A stretch of 64,000 nucleotides of DNA. Origin: Pseudomonas mangrovi (GTDB lineage: Bacteria > Pseudomonadota > Gammaproteobacteria > Pseudomonadales > Pseudomonadaceae). The stretch is from the NCBI RefSeq assembly GCF_003052585.1, contig NZ_QASN01000021.1:310001-374000 (forward strand). Direction: 5' to 3'. The notes beneath the pieces were generated by a model. The model saw only the letters and a list, made by a program, of their open reading frames with translations, was not told the origin of the DNA and searched no databases. Every line of letters starts with the position of its first letter. Position 1 is the stretch's first letter. Position numbers and translations under genes: made by a program. Shown piece after piece: positions 25,505 to 34,282 of the stretch.

Positions 25505-26935
25505 TCAGGCCGCGGCGATCACGTCGCCATGATTCTCCGGCTCGATCAGCGCACGATGCAGCGCGCGGATCGCCGCGTCGTAGTCCTCGGCACCGACCAC
25601 GCACTGCATCTCCACCTGGCGGATCGACTGGTGAATCGCCTGGATGCTGATGCCGGCGCCGGCCAGCGCCGCGACGGTGCGAGCGAGGATGCCCTTGACC
25701 TTCAGATCGGAGCCGATCGCCGAGACGATCGCCAGGTTGTGCAGGCGCACCTCGGCGGCCGGGTAACGTTCCTCGATCAGCCGTGCGGCGCGGTCGATCA
25801 GCTTGCGCGAACCGGAGCAGTAGTAGGTGATGCTGTTGGCGTCGGAGTCCTTATTCACCACGTACAGGCGCAGCTGCTTGAGCAGGCGGCTGATCTCCAT
25901 GTCGTGGCCGATGTCGCCGAGCATTTCCTGGTCGAACACCTCGATGCCCCAGACATCGCGGCGGCCGGCAATGATCTCCACGCAGGGCGTCGCGCTGCAG
26001 TAGTCCTGACTGATCAGGGTGCCGGCGTGCTCGGGTTCGAAAGCGTTCTTGATCCGCAGCTCGATGCCGGCGCGGCGCAGGGTACGCGCCGCGCGCGGAT
26101 GGATGGCCTCCATGCCGAGGTTGGACAGCTGGTCGGCGACGTCGTAGTTGGTGCGACCGATGGTGACCACGGCGTCGCTGCCGACCAACAGCGGGTCGGC
26201 GCTGGAGAGATGGAATTCCTTGTGGATGATCGCCTCGCGGGCGCCGGTGCTGGCAGCGATCTGGGCGAAGGTGATCTCGCTGTAGCCACGGTCGAAGGTG
26301 TTCATCAGCCCTTCGCGACAGTGCGCGTAGCCGGTGGCGATGAGCAGCTCGCGACCGGGCTCGGCGCCTTCGAAGGCGCGGGTGATCATTTCCTCGAAGG
26401 CCAGCGGCTGATCCTGCTGCCAACCTGTGAGATCGATCATGCGTGCGGCGACGCCGCGCTGCTTGAGCGCCAGCACGGCGTTGAAGGCGCTGTGCGCCTC
26501 GCCCAGTGAGGCAAGCATCTCGCGCACCTTCATCAGGTGCTCGGCCATCTGGAAGTGGCCGTAGCTGCACAGCCGCTGCAGGCTGCGCATGCACTCGCGG
26601 GCATCGTCCAGGCGCGCCTCGATGAAGCGGTCGGCGAACTGGCGCTGGAAGATCTGCGGGAACAGCTCGGCGTTCTTCGCCAGCATGCGTTCGCGCAGCG
26701 TCTCCAGGGCCGGCAGCCAGGCGCCTTCGTTGCGCGCCTCGGCGAAGCGCTGGTAGACGCCGGGCTCGCCGGTCTTCTTGTGTTCCAGCAGCAGGTTGGT
26801 CATGCCGGCGTAGGCCGAGACCACGAAGATGCGGTTGTACAGGCGCTCGCCCTGGCGCTCGCCGATGAGCAGGTTGTCGAGCAACTCGTCGAAGCGGCTC
26901 ATGGAGGTGCCGCCGATCTTTTCTACGGTATGCAT
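25505..26935 (-). CDS. ask: Ectoine-operon aspartokinase (Ask_Ect)
   Basis: Phosphorylates L-aspartate, the first step toward aspartate semialdehyde, precursor of ectoine. The 476-residue protein starts HTVEKIGGTSMSRFDELLD, the family's KxGGTS motif, and keeps the FEMITRAFEG-type and TIGRTNYDVADQLSNLGMEAIHP regions. Two ACT domains end the protein (about 390-470: AIVSAIGSDLKVKGILARTV, SIQAIHQSIRQVEMQCVV). Specialised Ask_Ect enzymes linked to ect operons are described in P. stutzeri as less feedback-sensitive. Start at ATG 26935 (MHTVEK) leaves the family N terminus. No clear ribosome site. It is the last gene of the ect operon, 58 bp after ectD. Confidence 0.92.
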   Translation of the reverse strand: MHTVEKIGGTSMSRFDELLDNLLIGERQGERLYNRIFVVSAYAGMTNLLLEHKKTGEPGVYQRFAEARNEGAWLPALETLRERMLAKNAELFPQIFQRQFADRFIEARLDDARECMRSLQRLCSYGHFQMAEHLMKVREMLASLGEAHSAFNAVLALKQRGVAARMIDLTGWQQDQPLAFEEMITRAFEGAEPGRELLIATGYAHCREGLMNTFDRGYSEITFAQIAASTGAREAIIHKEFHLSSADPLLVGSDAVVTIGRTNYDVADQLSNLGMEAIHPRAARTLRRAGIELRIKNAFEPEHAGTLISQDYCSATPCVEIIAGRRDVWGIEVFDQEMLGDIGHDMEISRLLKQLRLYVVNKDSDANSITYYCSGSRKLIDRAARLIEERYPAAEVRLHNLAIVSAIGSDLKVKGILARTVAALAGAGISIQAIHQSIRQVEMQCVVGAEDYDAAIRALHRALIEPENHGDVIAAA

Positions 26936-26993
26936 GGGGGATTCGCTGTCCGTGGCGGCGCGGTCAGCCGACCGCGCGTTAAACACAATGGGT

Positions 26994-27947
26994 TCAGAGG
27001 TAGCGCTGCGGGCCGATTGCCAGCGGGCTGAAGTCCTCGCGCTCGGCGACGAAGGCCGGGCGCGGCGCGCGTCCGCAGAAGGGCGCCTGCACCGCGTTGT
27101 CGACGTGGTTGTAGACGTAGAACAGGTTGCTGCGCGCGTCCGGACTGATGTTGCCGTTGGAGCCGTGCATGCAGTTGCAATCGAAGAACACCACGCTGCC
27201 GGCCGGACCGAGCGCGCTGTCGATGCCGTGGCGGGCGGCCAGCTCGCTCAGACTGTGCTGGTCGGGCACGCCGATCTCCTGCTTGCGCAGGGATTTCTCA
27301 TAGTGGTTCTCCGGCGTCTCGCCGACGCAGCGCACGTAGTGCTGGTGCGAGCCGGGCATCAGCAGCAGCGGGCCGTTGTGCGCCTGGTTGTCGGTAAGCA
27401 GCACCGAGCAGGACAGCGCGCGCATGCGCGGCATGCCGTCCTCGCAGTGCCAGGTCTCGAAGTCCGAATGCCAGTAGAACTCACGGCCGTTGAAACCGGG
27501 TTTGAAGTTCATTCGCGACTGGTGCACGTAGATGTCGCCACCGAGAATGAAGCGGGCGATCCCGGCAATCCGCTCGTCGCAGGCGACGCGGGCGAACAGC
27601 GGGTTGTCGCGGTGGATCTGGAACACCGAGCGCACCGCGCCACTGTCGGGTTCCAGGATGGTCTTGCCGGAAGCGGCCACCGCCGGGTCCTGGCGGACGC
27701 GCTCGATTTCCTCGCGCAACACGGCCACTTCGGCTGGGCTGAACAGCTCTGGCAGGATCAGGTAACCGTCACGTTCGAAGGCATCGATCTGCTCGGCAGA
27801 AATCGGCGCCTGGTGGCGGTCGCCCTGCCAGATCACCGGGTCCAGGCGCTGCTGCCAGCTCGGCTCGGGGTCCTGGCGTGAGGGGTAGAGGTCGGCGTGC
27901 TGGTTGGCTGGCCGGCTGGCGAGCCGGTTGGCTAGCCCAATAGTCAT
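26994..27947 (-). CDS. ectD: Ectoine 5-hydroxylase
   Basis: Non-heme iron(II), 2-oxoglutarate-dependent dioxygenase that makes 5-hydroxyectoine from ectoine. The 317-residue sequence carries the EctD signature F-Y-W-H-S-D-F-E-T-W-H-x-E-D-G-M-P near residues 155-171, supplying the iron ligands His and Asp and ectoine-binding residues; the second His is in FDCNCMHGSNGNIS near 255. N-terminal PSRQDPEPSWQQRLDPVIW is also family-typical. ATG 27947 has GGAGG upstream and is the best start. It lies 168 bp after ectC, a larger gap than the other ect genes, with hairpins in between. Confidence 0.96.
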   Translation of the reverse strand: MTIGLANRLASRPANQHADLYPSRQDPEPSWQQRLDPVIWQGDRHQAPISAEQIDAFERDGYLILPELFSPAEVAVLREEIERVRQDPAVAASGKTILEPDSGAVRSVFQIHRDNPLFARVACDERIAGIARFILGGDIYVHQSRMNFKPGFNGREFYWHSDFETWHCEDGMPRMRALSCSVLLTDNQAHNGPLLLMPGSHQHYVRCVGETPENHYEKSLRKQEIGVPDQHSLSELAARHGIDSALGPAGSVVFFDCNCMHGSNGNISPDARSNLFYVYNHVDNAVQAPFCGRAPRPAFVAEREDFSPLAIGPQRYL

Positions 27948-28021
27948 GAATCCTCCGTTTCTGCTATTTGAAGGCGCAAGGATGCCGCGCCTGGGATGCT
28001 GCGAGGAGCTGCGCCCGGGAG

Positions 28022-28078
28022 GTGAGGCACCCGCACGGCGCCTCACGGATTCCGTTTTCAAAGGGGGGCGCAAGCCCC
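28022..28078 (-). terminator. Terminator-like hairpins between ectC and ectD
   Basis: On the minus strand GGGGC-TTGC-GCCCC is followed by CCTTTTG (28078 down to about 28057), resembling a weak intrinsic terminator. A second inverted repeat GTGAGGC/GCCTCAC lies at 28022-28046. Together they could reduce transcription of ectD and ask relative to ectABC. Confidence 0.45.
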
Positions 28079-28079
28079 A

Positions 28080-28127
28080 TCAGGCGACCTGTCAGGCGAC
28101 CCTTCAGGCGACCTGTCAGGCGACCGC
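28080..28127. repeat. Four 12-bp tandem repeats at the end of ectC
   Basis: TCAGGCGACCTG, TCAGGCGACCCT, TCAGGCGACCTG and TCAGGCGACCGC stand head to tail. Read on the minus strand each unit ends in GTC GCC TGA, so the last codons and the stop of ectC are present four times in frame. This probably arose by replication slippage. Confidence 0.9.
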
Positions 28128-28517
28128 TTCTGCATCCAGCGGGTAGACGCCATGCTCGTCGTGCACTTCCCGGCCGCTCAGCGGCGGGTTGAACACGCAG
28201 GCCATCTTCATTTCGCTGAAACCGCGCAGCAGGTGCTCGTCATGCTGGTCCAGGACGTACAGGGTGCCGGGAGCGATCGGATAGACCTTGCCGTCGGCGA
28301 GGGTCTCGATCTCGCCTTCACCACTGATGCAGAACACCGACTCGAGGTGATTGCGGTAGTGGATATGGGTCTGGGTGCCGGCATAGATAGTGGTGATGTG
28401 GAACGAGAACCCCATCTTGTCGTCCTTGAGCAGCATGCGCACGCTGTCCCAGGTTCCGGTTTCGCTGACGACCTTGCGTTCGGAGTTTTCGCACTCGGCG
28501 AGAGTTCTTACGATCAT
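28116..28517 (-). CDS. ectC: L-ectoine synthase
   Basis: Cyclises N-gamma-acetyl-diaminobutyrate to ectoine. The 133-residue cupin has the expected strands: MGFSFHITTIYAGTQTHIHYRNHLESVFCISGEGEIE with metal-ligand His/Glu (HIHYRNHLE) and the second cupin motif VLDQHDEHLLRGFSE. The TLADGKVYPIAPGTLYVL turn is typical. The C terminus EAVA is followed by stop, then three in-frame repeats of the terminal unit (see the tandem repeat). It follows ectB by 12 bp. Confidence 0.97.
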   Translation of the reverse strand: MIVRTLAECENSERKVVSETGTWDSVRMLLKDDKMGFSFHITTIYAGTQTHIHYRNHLESVFCISGEGEIETLADGKVYPIAPGTLYVLDQHDEHLLRGFSEMKMACVFNPPLSGREVHDEHGVYPLDAEAVA

Positions 28518-28529
28518 CGGGAGTCCTCC

Positions 28530-29807
28530 TCAGGATGCCTGGTTGGCCTGATGCTCGGAGAGCGCGGCGGCAAAGGCGTGGTCGAGGATGTCCAGCGCCT
28601 TCTCGATCTGCGCGTCCTCGATGGTCAGCGGACACAGGCACTTGACCACCTCGCCGTGGGCACCGCTGGTCTCGATCACCAGGCCCTGCTCGAAGGCCTT
28701 GCGGCAGATCGAGGTGGCCAGCTCGCCGTCCGGGCAACTGATGCCGATCATCATTCCGCGACCCTTGACGAACAGCGAGTCGGGACCGTGGCGGCGGACG
28801 ATCTTCTGCATCCGCTCGGCGATGCGCTTGCCCTTGGTCCGCACGCTCTGGGCGAAGCTGTCGTCGCGCCAGAAGTGCTCGATGGCCGCGGTGGCGGTGA
28901 CGAAGGCATGGTTATTGCCGCGGAAGGTGCCGTTGTGTTCGCCCGGCTTCCACTGGTCCAGCTCCTTGCGCAGCAGGACCATGGCGAACGGTAGGCCGTA
29001 GCCGGAGAGGGACTTGGACAGAGTGATCATGTCCGGACGAATGCCCATCTCCTCGAAGCTGAAGAAGCTGCCGGTGCGGCCGCAGCCGGCCTGGATGTCA
29101 TCGACGATCAGCAGCATCTCGTGCTTGCGGCAGAGCTTGTCGAGCTTGCGCATCCACTCGGCCGAGGCGACGTTCAGACCGCCCTCGCCCTGCACCACCT
29201 CGACGATCACCGCCGCCGGCTTGTCGATGCCGCTGGACGGGTCATCGAGCAGCTTGTCGATCATCGCGATGGTGTTGACCTTGTCGCCGAAATAGTTGGC
29301 GTAGGGCATGCGTGCCACTTCGCCGAGCGGTACACCCGCGCCGCCGCGATGGTGCTGGTTGCCGGTCGCGGCCAGGGCACCGAGGGTGCAGCCGTGGAAG
29401 CCGTTGGTGAAGCTGAGGATGCTCTGCCGGCCGGTGACCTTGCGCGCCAGCTTGAGCGCTGCCTCGACCGCGTTGGCGCCGGTCGGCCCGGTGAACTGCA
29501 TCAGGTACTCACCCATGCCGCGCGGCTCGAGGATCAGCCGGTTGAAGGTTTCCAGGAAGGCTTCCTTGGCTTCGGAGTACATGTCCAGGCCGTGGGTCAG
29601 ACCGTCCTGCTCGATGTAGTCGAGCAGCGCCTGCTTGAGTACCGGATGATTGTGGCCGTAGTTGAGCGTTCCGGCGCCGGCGAGGAAGTCGATGTAGTGA
29701 CGTCCGTCGCGGCTGATCAGCTCAGCGCCACGCGCCTGCTTGAACACCACCGGAAACGAGCGGCAATAGCTTCTGACCGAGGATTCGTTCAGTTCGAAAA
29801 TCTTCAT
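28530..29807 (-). CDS. ectB: L-2,4-diaminobutyrate transaminase
   Basis: PLP enzyme that converts aspartate semialdehyde plus glutamate to diaminobutyrate, the first ectoine-specific step. The 425-residue protein shows FTGPTGANAVEAALKLARKVTGR, the cofactor Asp in LLIVDDIQAGCGRTG, and the PLP lysine in LSKSLSGYG (Lys 265). N-terminal MKIFELNESSVRSYCRSFPVVF is EctB-typical. ATG 29807 has AAGGAG upstream and overlaps the ectA stop by 4 bp (ATGA), showing coupling. Confidence 0.97.
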   Translation of the reverse strand: MKIFELNESSVRSYCRSFPVVFKQARGAELISRDGRHYIDFLAGAGTLNYGHNHPVLKQALLDYIEQDGLTHGLDMYSEAKEAFLETFNRLILEPRGMGEYLMQFTGPTGANAVEAALKLARKVTGRQSILSFTNGFHGCTLGALAATGNQHHRGGAGVPLGEVARMPYANYFGDKVNTIAMIDKLLDDPSSGIDKPAAVIVEVVQGEGGLNVASAEWMRKLDKLCRKHEMLLIVDDIQAGCGRTGSFFSFEEMGIRPDMITLSKSLSGYGLPFAMVLLRKELDQWKPGEHNGTFRGNNHAFVTATAAIEHFWRDDSFAQSVRTKGKRIAERMQKIVRRHGPDSLFVKGRGMMIGISCPDGELATSICRKAFEQGLVIETSGAHGEVVKCLCPLTIEDAQIEKALDILDHAFAAALSEHQANQAS

Positions 29808-30334
29808 ACGGGCTCCTTGGAGGTTGCGGCTGGTAGCGGGTCTGCCAGCGGTCCTGCGCGATAGAGCACCTCGTCCTCGTGCTCGCCGGCGAAATGCCGC
29901 TCGCGGGAGAACAGGGTGCGGGTGCCATGCTCGATACCGAGACGCTCGAAGGCTCTCAGGAACAGCGCCTGTGACGCCTGGTTGTCCGGGGAGATGCTGG
30001 TCTCCAGATAGCGCACGCCGTCTCCCGCGACCCGGGCGACCAGCGCCAGCAACATGCGCAAGGCCAGGCCCTGGCCGCGTGCCTCGGGGGCGACGGCGAC
30101 TTGCCAGATGAACAGCGTGTCGGGGCGTTGCGGCGGGCGGTAGCCGGAGATGAAGCCGACCAGATGGCCCTGGGCGTCCTCGGCAGCGATACCGGTATCG
30201 GCGAAATCGGAGCACTGCAGCAGGTTGCAGTACACCGAATTGCGGTCCAGTGGTTGGCAGCGCGCCACCAGCTGGTTGAGGGGGAGGCCGTCGCCGTCGG
30301 TGGGGCGACGGAGTCTGACGGGGGCAAAACTCAA
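29804..30334 (-). CDS. ectA: L-2,4-diaminobutyrate acetyltransferase
   Basis: Acetylates the gamma-amino group of diaminobutyrate. The 176-residue GNAT-fold protein has LDRNSVYCNLLQCSDFADTGIAA, typical of EctA, and the acetyl-CoA loop VAPEARGQGLALRML near residues 82-96. The only workable start is TTG at 30334 (TTG AGT TTT), as a TAG stop lies four codons upstream; TTG starts lower translation. First gene of ectABCD-ask. A candidate promoter is about 40 bp upstream. Confidence 0.93.
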   Translation of the reverse strand: MSFAPVRLRRPTDGDGLPLNQLVARCQPLDRNSVYCNLLQCSDFADTGIAAEDAQGHLVGFISGYRPPQRPDTLFIWQVAVAPEARGQGLALRMLLALVARVAGDGVRYLETSISPDNQASQALFLRAFERLGIEHGTRTLFSRERHFAGEHEDEVLYRAGPLADPLPAATSKEPV

Positions 30335-30902
30335 AACAGGGTCCTATGGGGGTTGTGGAACGAATTCTCTTTTCAGGTTAAACACATCGAAGCGGATATC
30401 TCAACCCGCGATCGATAGTATGCGCCGAGCAACTTGTCCGATTGAGGCCGATTTTGCCGGCGCAAATACCTGGGTTACTGCGCCTATATAAGCCGGATAT
30501 ATCCGACGATCTGAAGCAGCAACTTGGCAGGCCAGATATCGGTCAGCAGAGGTTCTGAAAAGTTCCTTTATCGACGCCAACCTGACAGCACTAAAGCCCT
30601 CTGAAGCCCCGGTATACCTGGGCCAAACAAGATTTCAGAGCCTGTTCGCAAGGGCGCCACGAATCGAGGAAAACGGCTCTTCCGAGCGGCCACGAAATCG
30701 GGCCTATATCCGCCGAGGCAACTTGCCGGCTAGCCGGCGAAGTTCACTGTCGTGGCGGCGGCATATCCGCCGTGATCTGCTTTCGATGAACTTTGAATGA
30801 ATCAAGCCGATATGAGACGCACGCCAGGAAGTTGTCGGCCGCAATTCATCCCGCTGTTCCGCCTGCAAGTTTGCCGGTTGGCCCAAAGTGCTGGGCGAAT
30901 AC
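30335..30902. other. 568-bp spacer between ectA and zwf, with palindromes and repeats
   Basis: No convincing gene. It is more A/T rich than its surroundings and contains CGGATATATCCG (perfect palindrome, 30494-30505), GCCGGCTAGCCGGC (palindrome, 30725-30738, extended by AACTT/AAGTT arms) and three exact copies of GCAACTTG (30429, 30519, 30718). A degenerate block GCCTATAT ... GCAACTTG appears twice (30482 and 30702). It would contain the osmotic control region of ectABCD-ask. Confidence 0.6.
30375..30404 (-). promoter_or_regulatory. Candidate ectA promoter
   Basis: Minus strand TTGAGA (-35, 30399-30404) and TAACCT (-10, 30375-30380) separated by 18 bp. A poor -10 and long spacer are features reported for osmotically induced ect promoters. 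A start site near 30368 would leave a leader of about 34 nt before the TTG codon. Confidence 0.5.
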
Positions 30903-32345
<1,443 letters not shown>

Positions 32346-32429
32346 TGGGGTCTCCGACAGGAAAGTGGAAGCGAACCGCGGTTACCGGCGGGCGGAGACG
32401 GGGGCGGTTTCCGCCGCGCCGACGCGCCA

Positions 32430-32455
32430 TGTAGTATAACTACAAGTTCACTACA
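32430..32455. promoter_or_regulatory. HexR-type operator between zwf and its regulator
   Basis: TGTAGTATAACTACA (32430-32444) is an almost perfect palindrome matching the known HexR consensus TGTAR-T-N3-A-YTACA. A weaker, overlapping copy, TACAAGTTCACTACA, occupies 32441-32455. The site lies 85 bp before zwf and 45 bp before the regulator start, so it can control both. Confidence 0.8.
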
Positions 32456-32489
32456 TCCCGACAGCCGTCGCCCTATTGAGTCCCCCGCC

Positions 32490-33356
32490 GTGAATTTGTT
32501 GCAACACATCGCCCAATCGCGCCATCTGCTGCGCAAGTCGGAACTGAAGGTCGCCGAGCAGGTGCTGCAGGATCCCGCTGCGGTCATGCACAGCTCCATG
32601 GCGGATCTGGCGCACAACGTCGGCGTCAGCGAGCCAACCATCGTGCGCTTCTGTCGGGCGATCGGCTGCAGCGGCTTCCAGGACCTCAAGCTACGCCTGG
32701 CGCAGAGCCTGGCGGCGGGCGCCAGCTTCGGCCACTTCGCGATCCATGAGGACGATTCGGTCAACGACTTCGCGCTGAAGATCTTCGACACCACCCTGCA
32801 CACCCTGATCGAAGTCCGCGAGAAGCTCGACGTGCAGGCGCTGCAGAAAGCCATTACCGCCATCGCCCAGGCGCAGCGCGTGGAGTTCTACGGTTTCGGC
32901 GCATCCGGCGCAGTGGCAGCGGATGCCCAGCACAAGTTCTTCCGCCTGCTGCTCACCGCCGCCGCCTACTCCGACCCGCACATGCAGGCGATGAGTGCCG
33001 TCACGCTGAAGCCCACCGACGTGGCCATCTGCATCTCCCAGTCCGGCCGCTCCAAGGATCTGCTGACCACCGCCAACCTGGTCCGCGAAAGCGGCGCCAC
33101 CCTGATCACCCTGTGCCCGAGCCAGACCCCGCTGGCCGAGCTGGCCAGTCTCAACCTGGCCATCGACGTGCAGGAGGACACCGAGATCTACACTCCGCTG
33201 ACCTCGCGTATCGCCCATCTGGTAGTGATCGACGTGCTGGCGATGGGCGTCGCCATGTCCCGCGGCCCCGGCCTGGTCAACCATCTCAAGAGCGTCAAGC
33301 GCAGCCTGCGCAGTCTGCGCCTGTCGCCCAAGTCGTTGAAGAACGCCGAGGACTGA
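32490..33356 (+). CDS. RpiR-family regulator, HexR-like
   Basis: Sugar-phosphate-responsive repressor of 288 residues. An N-terminal HTH_6 domain (about 15-75: SELKVAEQVLQDPAAVMHSSMADLAHNVGVSEPTIVRFCRAIG) is followed by a SIS domain (about 125-260) containing VEFYGFGASGAVAADAQHKFFRL and ICISQSGRSKDLL, the phosphosugar loop. GTG 32490 is the start; the open frame extends back far but without homology. HexR proteins are released by 2-keto-3-deoxy-6-phosphogluconate. Pseudomonas often has two HexR-like proteins, and this locus matches the second, so I leave the symbol blank. Confidence 0.9.
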   Translation: MNLLQHIAQSRHLLRKSELKVAEQVLQDPAAVMHSSMADLAHNVGVSEPTIVRFCRAIGCSGFQDLKLRLAQSLAAGASFGHFAIHEDDSVNDFALKIFDTTLHTLIEVREKLDVQALQKAITAIAQAQRVEFYGFGASGAVAADAQHKFFRLLLTAAAYSDPHMQAMSAVTLKPTDVAICISQSGRSKDLLTTANLVRESGATLITLCPSQTPLAELASLNLAIDVQEDTEIYTPLTSRIAHLVVIDVLAMGVAMSRGPGLVNHLKSVKRSLRSLRLSPKSLKNAED

Positions 33357-33529
33357 TCTGCATCGCGCTCGCCTATCAGCTGCTCTCCCGGCACCCCGCC
33401 TGGCGAGCGTGAGCGAATCGACAGTCCGAAACGCCTCCCTTCCCCTTTGCTGGACCGCTCCGCGCGCCGGCGCTTAGGCTGCGCCTCCTGCGCAGGAGAT
33501 GCGGGGTCAAGTGCGATGGAGGAGTGATC

Positions 33530-33924
33530 ATGGGAAGGATTCTGCGCGGTTTGCTGGTGCTGGTCGCAGGGCTCGCGGCCCTGGTGTTGGCGGGCTGGCT
33601 CTCGAACAGGGGCGCTTTCTCGAGGTTGCCCAACGCGCGCCCGGCGAAGTGGTCGCTCTCAACGCCGGAGGTTCGCATCCACAGATCCGCTTCCACGGCA
33701 CCGATGGTCAGGCCATCTCCTATCCGCAGGGCGGCCTGATCTGGGGCTACCGCGAGGACATGCAGGTGGAGGTACTTTACGACCCCGCCGATCCCAGGCG
33801 CGGCGCAGTGATCAATGACCGTGGCGCGATCTGGGGCATGTCGATCTTTTCGGGCGTTATTGGTGGCGGGCTTTTCCTGGGCGGCCTCTGGACCCTGTGG
33901 CTGGCGCGACGCAAGAGCGGTTGA
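33530..33924 (+). pseudogene. DUF3592-type membrane protein broken by a frameshift
   Basis: Two frames together make one plausible protein. Frame 1 (from ATG 33530, after a good GGAGG site) gives a membrane helix: MGRILRGLLVLVAGLAALVLAG, then WLSNRGAF. Near 33616-33620 (GCTTTCTCGAG) homology moves to the other frame: FLEVAQRAPGEVVALNAGG, YREDMQVEVLYDPADPRRGAV and a second helix SGVIGGGLFLGGLWTLWLARRKSG, ending 33924. Inserting one T there restores a 132-residue DUF3592 protein: helix, globular strand domain, helix. Either a real pseudogene, a sequencing error in a short T run, or a frameshift that is tolerated. Confidence 0.7.
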
Positions 33925-34074
33925 AGGCAAGCGGCACGCGGCGACTGCCTCCATCGCAGCTGCTTCACGCTCCGCGGCACAGGGCAGGTCATGGATTGTT
34001 CATCGACCTGCCGCCAAAGCGTCACTCTGGTTGCGCACGCTCGGGGCTCCTGCGAATCGATCTGGAGACCCGCG

Positions 34075-34275
34075 ATGTCCCGTCATCAATCTCAGCCAGC
34101 GCTCGACAGCAAGACCCGCCGCAAGCTCGAGGATCAGCGCCGCATGGCCTATCGCCGGGCCATCGAAGAGCATGCCGAACGACGCCAGCTAAACGCTCAG
34201 ATCAGCGACTTTCCCGACCTGATAGCCGCAAGCTATCTGCAGATCGCCAGCGCCCCGCTGCAGCGCGGCGCCTGA
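34075..34275 (+). CDS. Small charged hypothetical protein
   Basis: 66 residues, not recognised. MSRHQSQPALDSKTRRKLEDQR is followed by a strongly helical basic/acidic stretch (RMAYRRAIEEHAERRQLNAQIS) and a short hydrophobic end (DFPDLIAASYLQIASAPL). ATG 34075 has GGAG 8 bp upstream. Similar short KxxEDxRRMAxRRAIE proteins are widespread in Pseudomonas, without a known role. Convergent with the LysR gene, whose stop is 8 bp away. Confidence 0.65.
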   Translation: MSRHQSQPALDSKTRRKLEDQRRMAYRRAIEEHAERRQLNAQISDFPDLIAASYLQIASAPLQRGA

Positions 34276-34282
34276 TCCCGCA

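Noticed and set aside
28080..28127. Tandem 12-bp units as a CRISPR or minisatellite locus
   Set aside because: Units are contiguous without spacers and include a coding end; slippage explains them.
33376..33954. 192-codon minus-strand frame over the DUF3592 region
   Set aside because: The plus strand holds a recognisable, though frameshifted, gene with a good ribosome site; the minus product has no features.
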